The notes under the pieces are model-generated. The model ran no database searches, had not been told where the DNA came from, and saw nothing but the letters and a program-made list of their open reading frames with translations. Below are positions 1 to 8,046 of a DNA stretch of 12,869 nt, one piece after another. The position numbers and the translations under genes were made by a program. The number at the start of each line of letters is the position of its first letter. Position 1 is the stretch's first letter. The DNA is from Pseudomonadota bacterium. Lineage in GTDB: Bacteria > Myxococcota > Myxococcia > Myxococcales > Myxococcaceae. The stretch lies in NCBI GenBank assembly GCA_023424585.1, contig JAFADT010000165.1, forward strand, positions 1 to 12,869, read 5' to 3'.

Positions 1-36
1 GAGCGGCCCGGCTCCGGGCACGCCTGAGCGCGGCCC

Positions 37-759
37 TCACCCCGCCCGCGCGAGCGCCTGCACGAACTGCTCGCGAACGCGCGCGGCCAGCGCCGCCGAG
101 TCCGGCCCGAAGCTCTCCGGCGGCAGCGCCGGCATCACCTGCACCGTGACGTTGGCGCGCGGGCTCATCCACGGCCCGTCCCCGTCCACCAGCTCCCGCG
201 TGCCGCGCACCAGCACCGGCACCACCGGCACGTGCTCCTCCAGCGCCAGGTGGAACGCGCCGCGCTTGAAGGGCAGCACCTCCCCGGGCGAGTACGTGCC
301 CTCCGGGAAGATGAGCACCGGGATGCCCCTGCGCAGCCACCGGCGGCACGGGCCCAGCAGCTGCTCCATGGACGTGGAGCTGCCGCGCACGATGGGCACG
401 TAGCCCAGCAGCGTCATCATCCAGCCCACCAGCGGCGTGCGGAACAGCGACGCCTTCGCCACGAACTTGTACGGCGTGAACAGCCCCATCACCGCCAGGA
501 TGTCCGCGAACGACTGGTGGTTGACGACGTAGACGCACGGGCCCCTGGGCAGCAGCTCCCGCCCCTCCACGCGCACGCGCCAGCCGGGCGAGGCGTGCAG
601 CCACAGCCCGTGGCACCACCGGCACACCAGCGCGTGCAGCCACTGTCGGTCGGGGTCCAGCGGGTACGCCACCACGAACAGCACCGCGCCCAACGTGAAG
701 AGGAGGGGCGCGGTGACCAGGAACAGCACGAAGAACCACAGCGAGACGACGTAGCGCAT
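37..759 (-). CDS. plsC: 1-acyl-sn-glycerol-3-phosphate acyltransferase (PlsC/LPLAT family)
   Basis: This inner-membrane enzyme would transfer a fatty acyl chain to the sn-2 position of lysophosphatidic acid, giving phosphatidic acid for phospholipid synthesis. The 240-residue length is normal for the family. A hydrophobic N-terminal anchor spans about residues 6-31. The catalytic NHx4D motif is intact (NHQSFAD, His81 and Asp86). The other acyltransferase blocks follow in order: FVAKASLFRTPLVGW (99-113), FPEGT (151-155) with KRGAF (165-169), and VPVVPV (177-182). The ATG at 757-759 lies 18 nt after the stop of the upstream same-strand dehydrogenase, so the two are probably co-transcribed. No strong Shine-Dalgarno precedes it, which fits translational coupling. 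Related lysolipid or ornithine-lipid acyltransferases share these motifs, so the acceptor is known only at family level. Confidence 0.9.
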   Translation of the reverse strand: MRYVVSLWFFVLFLVTAPLLFTLGAVLFVVAYPLDPDRQWLHALVCRWCHGLWLHASPGWRVRVEGRELLPRGPCVYVVNHQSFADILAVMGLFTPYKFVAKASLFRTPLVGWMMTLLGYVPIVRGSSTSMEQLLGPCRRWLRRGIPVLIFPEGTYSPGEVLPFKRGAFHLALEEHVPVVPVLVRGTRELVDGDGPWMSPRANVTVQVMPALPPESFGPDSAALAARVREQFVQALARAG

Positions 760-777
760 GCGTGCGGAGCGGCCCGG

Positions 778-1575
778 TCAGCGCGACGCCGGAGGCGTCA
801 GGTTCGCCGTGAAGTTCATCGCGTAGTTGACCTCCAGGCCGCCGTCCACGACCAGCGTCTGGCCGTTCACGTAGGCGGAGCCCTCCGAGCACAGCCACTC
901 GATGGGGCGGGCGATCTCGTCCACGTGGGCCACGTGGCCCGCGGGCACCTGCTCCTGGACCTTCGCCTCCAGGGCGCCCCACGCGTCGCCCATGTAGAAG
1001 CGGCTGGAGTCCGTGTCGATGTAGCCCGGGTTGACCGCGTTCACGCGGATGCCCGTGCCGGACAGCTCCGCGGCCAGGTACTTCACCAGGATCTCCATGG
1101 CGCCCTTCATCGCGCCCAGCAGGCCGTGGAACGGCAGCGGCATGCGCGAGTCCATGCCGGACACCGCCACGATGCGCCCCTTGCGCCCCTCCATCAGCGG
1201 CACGGAGCGCTGCGCGCCCAGCAGGAAGCTCTTCACCGTGACGTTGAAGGTCTTGTCCATCTGGTGCAGCTTCGTCTGCATCAGCGGCGTGAACACCGTG
1301 GACGCCGCGTTGGCGACGAACACGTCCAGCCCGCCGAACTCCTCCTGGATGACGTCGAAGACGCCGTGGAGGCTCGCGGGCTCCAGCTGCTCCGCGATGA
1401 CCGTGCGGCAGCGCCGCCCCAGCGCCTCCACCTCCTTCGCCAGCGACGCCGCGGCCTCCGCGTCCCGCCGGTACGTGGAGACGATGTCGTAGCCGGCACG
1501 GGCCAGCCGCAGGGAGACCGCGCGGCCCACGCCGCGCGAGCCCCCGGTGATGAGCGCCACGGGAGGAGTCGTCAT
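778..1575 (-). CDS. SDR-family oxidoreductase, FabL-like, with the catalytic Tyr replaced by His
   Basis: This is a Rossmann-fold NAD(P)-dependent short-chain dehydrogenase of 265 residues. The cofactor motif TGGSRGVG (10-17), the NAAS turn (89-92), VSG with Ser139, and [11 protein letters not shown] (179-189) followed by GQTLVVDGG (238-246) are all present. The overall pattern recalls FabL-type enoyl-ACP reductases, which use Tyr-x6-Lys. Here the aligned segment is [14 protein letters not shown]: Lys157 is kept but the Tyr position is His150, and no classical YxxxK exists. Activity may therefore be altered or absent. The ATG at 1573-1575 gives the usual short N-terminus before the Rossmann motif. 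An ATG six codons upstream (1591-1593), preceded by GGGGA, is a real alternative; a longer open extension reaches 1689 but looks non-coding. It is followed by plsC, which hints at a lipid-related substrate, but this is inference. Confidence 0.83.
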   Translation of the reverse strand: MTTPPVALITGGSRGVGRAVSLRLARAGYDIVSTYRRDAEAAASLAKEVEALGRRCRTVIAEQLEPASLHGVFDVIQEEFGGLDVFVANAASTVFTPLMQTKLHQMDKTFNVTVKSFLLGAQRSVPLMEGRKGRIVAVSGMDSRMPLPFHGLLGAMKGAMEILVKYLAAELSGTGIRVNAVNPGYIDTDSSRFYMGDAWGALEAKVQEQVPAGHVAHVDEIARPIEWLCSEGSAYVNGQTLVVDGGLEVNYAMNFTANLTPPASR

Positions 1576-1711
1576 GGCGCCCAGGAGTACCATGTTCCCC
1601 GCGCCCCGCTCACGCCCGGCCGCCCGCGCGCTCCCCGACGGAGCCCGACGCGGGAGCCCGAGGGAAGGGCCACGCTCCGGGGCAGGCAAGACGTCAGGCC
1701 CGCATCATTCT

Positions 1712-1730
1712 CCTGCAATGCGCTTGCAGG
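1712..1730. promoter_or_regulatory. Perfect 7-5-7 inverted repeat in the SDR/zwf divergent region, candidate operator
   Basis: CCTGCAA-TGCGC-TTGCAGG is an exact inverted repeat with 7-bp arms and a 5-bp spacer. It lies about 52 bp before the zwf start codon and about 137 bp before the SDR start. There is no following T-run, so it does not look like an intrinsic terminator. Its size and symmetry suit a dimeric helix-turn-helix regulator. It could control zwf, the SDR-plsC pair, or both. The regulator cannot be named from the sequence. Confidence 0.4.
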
Positions 1731-1752
1731 GCCGCCAGATTAGCGCCTTAAG
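1724..1752 (+). promoter_or_regulatory. zwf: Weak candidate promoter for the zwf-pgl-gnd operon
   Basis: TTGCAG (1724-1729) is followed after exactly 17 bp by CTTAAG (1747-1752). Each box matches only 3 of 6 sigma-70 consensus bases. The placement is sensible: initiation near 1759 would leave a short leader before the zwf ribosome binding site GGAGGGAG (1768-1775). The -35 box coincides with the right arm of the inverted repeat, so a protein bound there would block polymerase. The call rests on spacing and position only. Confidence 0.22.
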
Positions 1753-1781
1753 GTGCCCGGCGAACCCGGAGGGAGAACCGC

Positions 1782-3323
1782 ATGGACGCGCAGGGAGTTC
1801 ACATCGAGACCCATCCCCGTGAAGGCGAGCCGGTGTTCAGCGCGGGGCGCCCGGACCCCTGCACCCTGGTCCTCTTCGGCGCCACGGGCGACCTGGCCGA
1901 ACGCAAACTATTCCCCGCCCTCTTCGAGCTCGCCCGCTCCGGCCTGCTCCCGGAGCACTTCGCCATCGTCGCCTTCAGCCGCTCCAAGCTGGACGACGCC
2001 TCCTTCCGCGAGCACGTGCGGGAGGGCCTGAAGAAGTTCTCCCGCACGCAGCCGCTCGACGAGGCCGCCTGGAAGCGCTTCGCGGAGGCCATCGAGACCG
2101 CCTCCGGCGGCTACGACGACCCGGAGGCCTTCCAGCGCCTGGCCCGGAAGCTCCAGGACATCGCCAGGCGCCACAAGACGGACGGCAACCAGCTCTATTA
2201 CATGGCCACGCCGGCCTCCACGTTCCCGCAGATCATCCAGAGCCTCTCGGGGGCGGGGCTGCTCCAGCGCGAGGAGCAGCCCGGACAGAGGCCCTGGAGC
2301 CGGCTCATCATCGAGAAGCCCTTCGGCCACGACCTGGAGAGCGCGAAGGCCCTCAACAAGACGCTGGGCGCGGCGCTGGATGAGCAGCAGATCTTCCGCA
2401 TCGACCACTACCTGGGCAAGGAGACGGTGCAGAACATCCTGGTGTTCCGCTTCGCCAACGCCATCTTCGAGCCGCTCTGGAACCGCCAGCACATCGACCA
2501 CGTCGAGATCACCGCGGCGGAAGCCATTGGCGTGGAGGGCCGCGGCGGCTTCTACGACGAGACGGGCGTCATCCGGGACATGGTGCAGAACCACCTGCTC
2601 CAGGTGCTGGCCCTGTGCGCCATGGAGCCCCCGGTGTCCTTCGGCGCGGAGGACATCCGCGACGAGAAGAACAAGGTCTTCCGCGCGCTGCGCCCCGTGG
2701 AGGGCAGCGACGTGTCCCAGCACGTGGTGGTGGGCCAGTACGAGGGCTACCAGGACGAGAAGGGCGTGAAGAAGGGCTCGCGCACGCCCACCTACGTGGC
2801 CATGAAGCTGAACATCGACTCGTGGCGCTGGCAGGGCGTGCCCTTCTACCTGCGCGCGGGCAAGAACCTGAAGAAGCGCCTGACGGAGGTGTCCATCCAC
2901 TTCAAGACGGTGCCGCTCGGCCTGTTCAGCGGCGGCGGCGCCACCTGCCAGCGGCTCCAGCCCAACGTGCTCACGCTGCGCATCCAGCCGCACGAGGGCA
3001 TCGCGCTGTCCTTCGAGTCCAAGATTCCCGGCGAGGACGTCAACATCGGCGGCGTCACCATGGACATGGACTACGCGGAGAGCTTCAAGAAGCCCGTGCC
3101 GGAGGCGTACGAGCGGCTGCTGCTGGACTGCATGCGCGGCAACGCCACCCTCTTCGCGCGCCAGGACAGCGTGGAGCAGGCCTGGGGCTACATCACGCCC
3201 ATCCTCCAGGCGCTGGAGACGGACGCCGGCGGCCAGGTCCACACCTACGCCAAGGGCAGCAAGGGCCCCGACGCCGCGGACGCGCTGCCCGCGCGCAACG
3301 GCCGGCGGTGGTCCACGCTATGA
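1782..3323 (+). CDS. zwf: Glucose-6-phosphate 1-dehydrogenase
   Basis: This cytoplasmic enzyme oxidises glucose-6-phosphate to 6-phosphoglucono-delta-lactone with reduction of NADP+, the entry step of the oxidative pentose phosphate pathway. The 513 residues span the usual full length. The N-terminal coenzyme motif is LFGATGDLAERKLFPALF (31-48). The substrate signature RIDHYLGKE sits at 206-214. The catalytic block FYDETGVIRDMVQNHLLQ ends with the expected general-base His at about residue 271. The C-terminal domain carries PFYLRAGK and the DCMRGNATLFARQD region. The ATG is preceded by GGAGGGAG with a 6-nt spacer, a strong Shine-Dalgarno that fixes the start. The stop overlaps the pgl start as ATGA at 3320-3323, indicating coupled translation. 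It is the first gene of zwf-pgl-gnd. Confidence 0.97.
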   Translation: MDAQGVHIETHPREGEPVFSAGRPDPCTLVLFGATGDLAERKLFPALFELARSGLLPEHFAIVAFSRSKLDDASFREHVREGLKKFSRTQPLDEAAWKRFAEAIETASGGYDDPEAFQRLARKLQDIARRHKTDGNQLYYMATPASTFPQIIQSLSGAGLLQREEQPGQRPWSRLIIEKPFGHDLESAKALNKTLGAALDEQQIFRIDHYLGKETVQNILVFRFANAIFEPLWNRQHIDHVEITAAEAIGVEGRGGFYDETGVIRDMVQNHLLQVLALCAMEPPVSFGAEDIRDEKNKVFRALRPVEGSDVSQHVVVGQYEGYQDEKGVKKGSRTPTYVAMKLNIDSWRWQGVPFYLRAGKNLKKRLTEVSIHFKTVPLGLFSGGGATCQRLQPNVLTLRIQPHEGIALSFESKIPGEDVNIGGVTMDMDYAESFKKPVPEAYERLLLDCMRGNATLFARQDSVEQAWGYITPILQALETDAGGQVHTYAKGSKGPDAADALPARNGRRWSTL

Positions 3324-3985
3324 GCCCGCCCCTCGTCGTCCCTCCCGAGCGGCTGGCCCGCGAGGCCGCGGACTGGCTGGCGCGCGAGTTGGAGAAGGCG
3401 CTCGCGGCGAAGCCCCGCGTGAGCCTGGCGCTGTCCGGCGGCAGCACGCCCAGGCCCGCGTACCGGCTGCTCGCGGACCACCGGCTCCCCTGGGAGCGCG
3501 TGGACGTGTACTTCGTGGACGAGCGCTTCGTGCCGCCCGACCACCCGGACAGCAACTACCTGCTGGTGAAGCAGTCGCTGCTCCAGCCGCTGGAGCTGCC
3601 GGACGCGCAGGTGTTCCGCATGCAGGGCGAGCGCGCGGACCACGACGCCGCCGCGCGCGACTACGAGCAGGCGCTGCCGGAGAGGCTGGACGTGGTGCTC
3701 CTCGGCGTGGGCGAGGACGGCCACACCGCGAGCCTCATGCCCGGCCACCCGGCCTTGCAGGAGCGCGCGCGGCGGGTGCTCGCGGTGGAGCAGCACGCCA
3801 AGCCGCCGCCGTGGCGGATGACGCTGACCTTCCCCGTGCTCCAGGGCGCGGGGGCGGTGCTGGGGCTGGTGGCGGGCGCGGGCAAGCGGGACGCCATGCG
3901 GCGGGTGCTCGCGGGCGACAGGTCCCTGCCCGCGGCGCACGTGACGAACACGCAGTGGATGCTGGACCCCGCCGCCCACGGGTGA
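3320..3985 (+). CDS. pgl: 6-phosphogluconolactonase
   Basis: The product hydrolyses 6-phosphogluconolactone, made by Zwf, to 6-phosphogluconate. It belongs to the NagB/DevB-type sugar isomerase fold family, not the beta-propeller YbhE type. At 221 residues it is of normal bacterial length. Diagnostic blocks are LALSGGSTPRPAYRLL (36-51, phosphate binding), VYFVDERFVPPDHPDSNY (63-80) and LLGVGEDGHTASLMPG (127-142), where the acidic residue and His of GEDGH belong to the active site. The start ATG overlaps the zwf stop by 4 nt. The open frame extends far upstream inside zwf, but that part is a shadow; the first residue matching the family is the Met at the ATGA overlap. Neighbours on both sides act immediately before and after it in the same pathway. 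Confidence 0.95.
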   Translation: MSPPLVVPPERLAREAADWLARELEKALAAKPRVSLALSGGSTPRPAYRLLADHRLPWERVDVYFVDERFVPPDHPDSNYLLVKQSLLQPLELPDAQVFRMQGERADHDAAARDYEQALPERLDVVLLGVGEDGHTASLMPGHPALQERARRVLAVEQHAKPPPWRMTLTFPVLQGAGAVLGLVAGAGKRDAMRRVLAGDRSLPAAHVTNTQWMLDPAAHG

Positions 3986-3997
3986 GGCGGGCCCTCT

Positions 3998-4003
3998 GGA
4001 GGG
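3998..4003 (+). promoter_or_regulatory. gnd: Strong Shine-Dalgarno of gnd
   Basis: GGAGGG lies 4 nt before the ATG at 4008 in the 22-nt gap after pgl. It fixes the gnd start and implies independent ribosome loading, in contrast to pgl, which relies on coupling to zwf. Confidence 0.7.
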
Positions 4004-4007
4004 AACG

Positions 4008-5435
4008 ATGAGCACACAGACGAAGCCGGCGCAGTTCGGCGTGGCGGGCATGGGCGTGATGGGCGCGAGCCTCGCCCTCAACATCGCGGACCATGGCTTC
4101 CGCGTCGCGGTGTGGGACCGCCACCCGGAGAACATCCAGAAGGTCCAGCAGGAGAACCCGAGGCAGGCCCTGCAGGGCTTCCCGGCGCTGGAGCAGTTCG
4201 TCGCCGGCCTGGAGCGCCCGCGCCGCGTCCTCCTGATGATCACCGCCGGCGCCCCCGTGGATGAGATGATGGGCCGGCTGTTCCCGCTGCTGTCGCCCGG
4301 CGACGTCATCATGGACGCGGGCAACTCCTGGTACCTGGACACGCGCCGCCGTGAGGCGCTGTGCAAGGAGAAGGGCCTCCACTTCCTGGGCATCGGCGTG
4401 TCCGGCGGCGAGGAGGGCGCGCGCCACGGCCCGTCCATCATGCCCGGCGGCCCCAAGGACGCGTACGCGCTGGTGCAGCCGGTGCTGGAGGCCATCGCCG
4501 CGCGCAGCGAAGAGGGCCTGTGCGTCACCCACGTGGGCCCGGAGGGCGCGGGCCACTTCGTGAAGATGGTGCACAACGGCATCGAGTACGCGGACATGCA
4601 GCTGCTCGCGGAGACCTACGACGTGCTCCGCCGCGGCCTGGGCCTGGACACCGCCGTCCTGGCCGACCTCTTCAGCCAGTGGAACGAGGGCATCGCCGAG
4701 TCCTTCCTCCTGGAGACCACCATCAAGGTGCTGCGCAAGCGCGACCCGGAGACGGGCAAGCCGCTGGTGGACCTGGTGCTGGACAAGGCCGGCCAGAAGG
4801 GCACGGGCAAGTGGACGGTGCAGGTGGCCCTGGACCTGGGCGTGCCGGTGCCCTCCATCGCGTCCGCGCTGGACGCGCGCAACCTGTCCGCGCACAAGGA
4901 CGAGCGCGTGGCCGCGAGCAAGAAGCTCCACGGCCCCGCCATCTCCCTCTCGTCGGAGGAGCAGCAGGACCTGGCCCGGTGGGCGCACGACGCGCTCTAC
5001 GCGGCGCGCGTGGTGACGTACGCGCAGGGCATGCGGCTCATCCAGGCGGCGTCGGACGAGTACAAGTGGGGCGTGTCGCTGGCGGAGATGGCGCGCATCT
5101 GGCGGGGCGGCTGCATCATCCGCGCGAAGCTGCTCACCCCGCTGCGCGAGGCCTTCCAGCAGCAGCCCACGCTGCCCAACCTGATGGTGACGGAGGCATT
5201 CGCGCCCGTGCTGGAGAAGCTGGCCCCGGCGTGGCGCAGGTTCGTGGGCACCGCGACGAAGGCGGGCATCCCCGTGCCGGTGTTCAGCAGCAGCCTGGCG
5301 TACATGGACAGCTACCGCAGCCCGGAGCTGCCGCAGAACCTCACCCAGGCCCAGCGCGACGCGTTCGGCGCGCACACCTACCAGCGCCGGGACAAGCCCG
5401 ACGCCGGCTTCGTGCACTCGGACTGGCTGAAGTAG
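4008..5435 (+). CDS. gnd: 6-phosphogluconate dehydrogenase, decarboxylating (long form)
   Basis: The product oxidatively decarboxylates 6-phosphogluconate to ribulose-5-phosphate, the last step of the oxidative pentose phosphate branch. At 475 residues it is the long, dimeric-type enzyme. The Rossmann motif is FGVAGMGVMGASLALN (10-25). The substrate signature VSGGEEGARHGPSIMPGG occupies 131-148. The catalytic segment HFVKMVHNGIEYADMQ (183-198) includes Lys186, His189-Asn190 and Glu193. KGTGKWT and the C-terminal substrate-binding tail are present. After beta strand 2, where NADP-specific enzymes usually have Asn-Arg-Thr, this protein has Asp-Arg-His (about 37-39). That may shift coenzyme use toward NAD or make it dual. 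It closes the zwf-pgl-gnd operon and is convergent with the acyl-CoA synthetase gene 25 nt downstream. No clear terminator is visible in that gap. Confidence 0.96.
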   Translation: MSTQTKPAQFGVAGMGVMGASLALNIADHGFRVAVWDRHPENIQKVQQENPRQALQGFPALEQFVAGLERPRRVLLMITAGAPVDEMMGRLFPLLSPGDVIMDAGNSWYLDTRRREALCKEKGLHFLGIGVSGGEEGARHGPSIMPGGPKDAYALVQPVLEAIAARSEEGLCVTHVGPEGAGHFVKMVHNGIEYADMQLLAETYDVLRRGLGLDTAVLADLFSQWNEGIAESFLLETTIKVLRKRDPETGKPLVDLVLDKAGQKGTGKWTVQVALDLGVPVPSIASALDARNLSAHKDERVAASKKLHGPAISLSSEEQQDLARWAHDALYAARVVTYAQGMRLIQAASDEYKWGVSLAEMARIWRGGCIIRAKLLTPLREAFQQQPTLPNLMVTEAFAPVLEKLAPAWRRFVGTATKAGIPVPVFSSSLAYMDSYRSPELPQNLTQAQRDAFGAHTYQRRDKPDAGFVHSDWLK

Positions 5436-5460
5436 CCCCGCGGCCCGCTCGCGCGCCGCC

Positions 5461-7098
5461 CTACTTCTTCTGGGTGGCGCGCAGCTCGGCGCGGCGGATC
5501 TTCCCGCTCACCGTCTTGGGCAGCTCCGTGACGAACTCGATCTCGCGCGGGTACTTGTAGGGCGCCGTGGTCTTCTTCACGAAGTCCTGAAGCTCCCGCG
5601 CGAGCTCCGGGGACGGCGCGTGGCCCGGCGTGAGCAGCACGTACGCCTTGATGCGCTGGCCCAGCTTGTCGTCCGGCACGCCGATGACGGCGGACTCGGC
5701 CACCGCCGCGTGCTCGATCAGCGCGGACTCCACCTCGAAGGGGCCCACGCGGTAGCCGGACGTCTTGATGACGTCGTCGGAGCGCCCCACGAACCACAGG
5801 TAGCCGTCCGCGTCGCGCACCGCGCGGTCGCCGGTGAGGTACCAGTCCCCCCGGCGGCTGGCGGCGTTGGCCGCGTCGTCGTGGAGGTAGCCCGCGAACA
5901 GGCCCACCGGGCGCTCCGGCTTCACGCGCACGGCGATGTCGCCCTCCTGCCCGTCCGCCACTTCGTTGCCGTGCTCGTCGAGGATGCCCACGGTGAAGCC
6001 CGGCGACGGCTTGCCCATGGAGCCCACGCGCGGCTCCATGCCGGGGAAGATGCCCACGATGACCACCGTCTCCGTCTGGCCGTAGCCCTCGCGGATGTGC
6101 AGGCCGGTGGCCTCCTTCCACGTCTGGATGACCTCCGGGTTGAGCGGCTCGCCGGCGCTCAAGGCGTGGCGCAGCGAGGACAGGTCCACCGCCTTGAGGT
6201 CCTGGAGCACCAGCGCGCGCCACGCGGTGGGCGGCGCGCAGAAGGTGGTGACCCCCTCCCGCTCCAGCACCTTCAGGAAGCCCGCGGGGTCGAACCGGCC
6301 GCGGAAGTCGTAGACGACGTTGCACGCGCCCACGCTCCACGGGCCGAAGAGCTTGCCCCACGCGCACTTCGCCCAGCCGGTGTCGCTGAGCGTGAGGTGC
6401 CGGTCCTCCGGCGTCAGCGCCAGCCAGTAGCGGCCGGTGATGAGGTGCCCCTGGCCGTAGCTGGCCTGCGTGTGCAGCACCATCTTCGGCATGCCGGTGG
6501 TGCCGGACGTGAAGTAGATGAGCAGCGGCTCATCCGCGCGCGTGGGCGGGAACGCCGTGGCCCGCGACTCCGGCAGCGCCTCCGACGTGTAGCGCGTCCA
6601 CGGGGCCGGCGCGGCGCCGGTGGACACCCACGTCGTCACGCCGGGGGCCTGGCCGAGCACCTCCTCGAAGCGGTCCAGGCAGCTGCCGTCGGTGATGACG
6701 GCCTTCGCGCCGGAGGCCTCCAGCCGGTAGCGGATGTCCTTGGCGGTGAGCATGGGCGTGCCGGGCATGAAGACGATGCCCGCGCGGATGCAGCCCAGCA
6801 CCAGGAACCACCACTCCGGCACGCGCGGCATCAGGATGAAGGCCCGGTCGCCGCGCTTCAGGCCCAGCCCGGCGAGGAAGCGCGCCGCGTGCAGCGAGCG
6901 CTCCTTCAGCTCCTGGAAGGTGAAGCGCTGGGAGCGCCCGGACTCGTCTGACCACTGGAGCGCGGGGGCCTGGGGCCGCTCGGCCGCGTGCCGGTCGATG
7001 ACGTCCGTGGCGAAGTTGAAGTGCGCCGGTCGCTCCCACCGGAAGTCACGGCGGATGGACGCGTAGTCGGCGGAAGCGCGGGACGAAGGCTCGGGCAT
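5461..7098 (-). CDS. Acyl-CoA synthetase (AMP-forming; ACSM/MbcS-like)
   Basis: This ANL-superfamily ligase would activate a carboxylic acid to acyl-AMP and then acyl-CoA. It has 545 residues. The P-loop-like A3 motif is YFTSGTTGMPKM (195-206), A5 is GYGQTE (338-343), A7 is WYLTGDRA (419-426), and A8 is GRSDDVIKTSGYRVGPFEVE (438-457). The A10 catalytic Lys is at about 533 in LPKTVSGKIRR. The N-terminus (FNFATDVID) and the GWAKCAWGKLFGPW segment resemble medium-chain and branched-chain acyl-CoA synthetases (mammalian ACSM, bacterial MbcS) more than acetate-specific Acs. Exact chain length cannot be read from sequence. The ATG is preceded by AGGAG (complement of 7105-7109) with a 6-nt spacer. 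It lies 117 nt downstream of the anti-sigma gene on the same strand and probably has its own promoter. Confidence 0.9.
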   Translation of the reverse strand: MPEPSSRASADYASIRRDFRWERPAHFNFATDVIDRHAAERPQAPALQWSDESGRSQRFTFQELKERSLHAARFLAGLGLKRGDRAFILMPRVPEWWFLVLGCIRAGIVFMPGTPMLTAKDIRYRLEASGAKAVITDGSCLDRFEEVLGQAPGVTTWVSTGAAPAPWTRYTSEALPESRATAFPPTRADEPLLIYFTSGTTGMPKMVLHTQASYGQGHLITGRYWLALTPEDRHLTLSDTGWAKCAWGKLFGPWSVGACNVVYDFRGRFDPAGFLKVLEREGVTTFCAPPTAWRALVLQDLKAVDLSSLRHALSAGEPLNPEVIQTWKEATGLHIREGYGQTETVVIVGIFPGMEPRVGSMGKPSPGFTVGILDEHGNEVADGQEGDIAVRVKPERPVGLFAGYLHDDAANAASRRGDWYLTGDRAVRDADGYLWFVGRSDDVIKTSGYRVGPFEVESALIEHAAVAESAVIGVPDDKLGQRIKAYVLLTPGHAPSPELARELQDFVKKTTAPYKYPREIEFVTELPKTVSGKIRRAELRATQKK

Positions 7099-7215
7099 GG
7101 GCGGCTCCTGGAGTGCTCCGACAACCCCAGCAGCCTGTCACGTCATCCCGAGCACGGAGGCGAAGCCTCGCGCGAAAGCGCCCGGTGGTGGACGCTCGCA
7201 CGCGCGAGGGGAGCT
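7099..7215 (-). other. Intergenic spacer between anti-sigma factor gene and acyl-CoA synthetase gene
   Basis: The spacer contains small GC hairpins, GAGGC-GAA-GCCTC (7157-7169) and the nearby GCGC-GAAA-GCGC. Neither is followed by a T-run on either strand, so neither is called as an intrinsic terminator. They could weakly insulate the sigma operon. No convincing -35/-10 pair for the acyl-CoA synthetase gene was recognised. Confidence 0.3.
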
Positions 7216-8046
7216 TCAGCGGACGGCGTCGTGCAGCTCCTTCGCCAGCTTGCGCGCCTCTTCGCTCCAGCCCGGCTCGCCCAGCGCGGCCACCTGGTCG
7301 AAGGCGAGCGCGGCGGACTCCTTCTGCCCCAGGCCGCGCAGCGCGAGCCCCCGGTTCCACAGCGCCTGCGGGTTGCGCGGATCCGCCCGCAGCACCATGT
7401 CCAGCAGGCTCAGCGCGTCCTGGTAGCGGTTGTCTTGCAGCGCCACCACCGACAGGTCGATGTCGCGCGCCAGCGACGCGGGCTCGCGCGCCAGCACCGC
7501 CTGCGCCTGCTGCCACTGGCCGTGCAGCACGTAGGCCGCGACGATGCCGCGGAAGTCCTTGCGCTCCTCCATCTCCGCCAGCGGACGCAAGGGCAGCGTC
7601 ACCTTCCCCGCCTCCACGCCCTCCGCGCCACCGCGCATGGGGCTGTAGGGGCGGTGATTGTCCGCGCGCGGATCCGACAGGCGCGCCTCCAGCTCACGGG
7701 TGGACTGGTTCTGGAGGAAGACGATCGCCGGCACCTCCGCGGCGGGCATCATGCGCGGCACGACCATGGCGCAGAGGCTGGCGGCCATGGCCAGCGGCAC
7801 CACCACGCGCGCGTTGCGGCGCACCCACGCGCCCAGCGCCACCACGTTGCCCCCCGGCTTCGCCGCCGGCGCCTCCGCCGCGCCCGCGCCCAGGGCCCGC
7901 GCCGCCAGCAGCTCCAGCTGGAGCAGGTCCCGCAGGCCGCCCTCGCAGGCGGCACAGCGCGGCAGGTGGTTCCGGAACCCTTCGGCGTCGGCCTCGGACA
8001 GCTCGCCGTCCATGAAGAGGTGCAGCCGGGTGCAATGCGCGTTCAT
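7216..8046 (-). CDS. Membrane anti-sigma factor with ZAS (zf-HC2) domain and extracytoplasmic TPR tail
   Basis: This is the probable inhibitor of the ECF sigma factor encoded just upstream. The N-terminal 40 residues carry the zinc-binding anti-sigma pattern, with Cys5 and the H-x3-C-x2-C core NHLPRCAAC (His27, Cys31, Cys34). An Ala/Pro-rich linker leads to one hydrophobic segment at about 80-97. The C-terminal ~175 residues have TPR-like helices, including NPQALWNRGLALRGLGQKES. With the ZAS domain in the cytoplasm, the TPR part should face the periplasm. The start ATG overlaps the sigma stop by 4 nt (8043-8046), typical of stoichiometric sigma/anti-sigma pairs. From the TM segment onward the protein is paralogous to the N-terminal ~200 residues of the CHAT protein at 10043-12802 (shared EARLxxPxADxxR, PLA.ME, PAS..RD.DL, ALWNR). 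The signal it senses is not evident. Confidence 0.88.
   Translation of the reverse strand: MNAHCTRLHLFMDGELSEADAEGFRNHLPRCAACEGGLRDLLQLELLAARALGAGAAEAPAAKPGGNVVALGAWVRRNARVVVPLAMAASLCAMVVPRMMPAAEVPAIVFLQNQSTRELEARLSDPRADNHRPYSPMRGGAEGVEAGKVTLPLRPLAEMEERKDFRGIVAAYVLHGQWQQAQAVLAREPASLARDIDLSVVALQDNRYQDALSLLDMVLRADPRNPQALWNRGLALRGLGQKESAALAFDQVAALGEPGWSEEARKLAKELHDAVR

Noticed and set aside
6..19. GCCCGG-CT-CCGGGC palindrome downstream of plsC
   Set aside because: No T-run on either strand and minimal loop; GC-rich palindromes are expected by chance here.
1576..1689. N-terminal extension of the SDR protein to 1689
   Set aside because: The extra residues are Arg/Gly/Pro-rich without SDR similarity. 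A short extension to the ATG at 1593 remains possible.
232..1743. About 500-codon open frame on the plus strand opposite plsC and the SDR gene
   Set aside because: Composition dominated by Arg, His, Gln and Ala without any domain. The minus-strand genes carry the conserved motifs.
3735..5417. Long minus-strand open frame opposite pgl and gnd
   Set aside because: Low-complexity His/Arg/Ala-rich translation antisense to a clear Gnd protein.
7157..7182. Tandem small hairpins after the anti-sigma gene as a terminator
   Set aside because: Stems of 4-5 bp without a T-run; not sufficient for an intrinsic terminator call.
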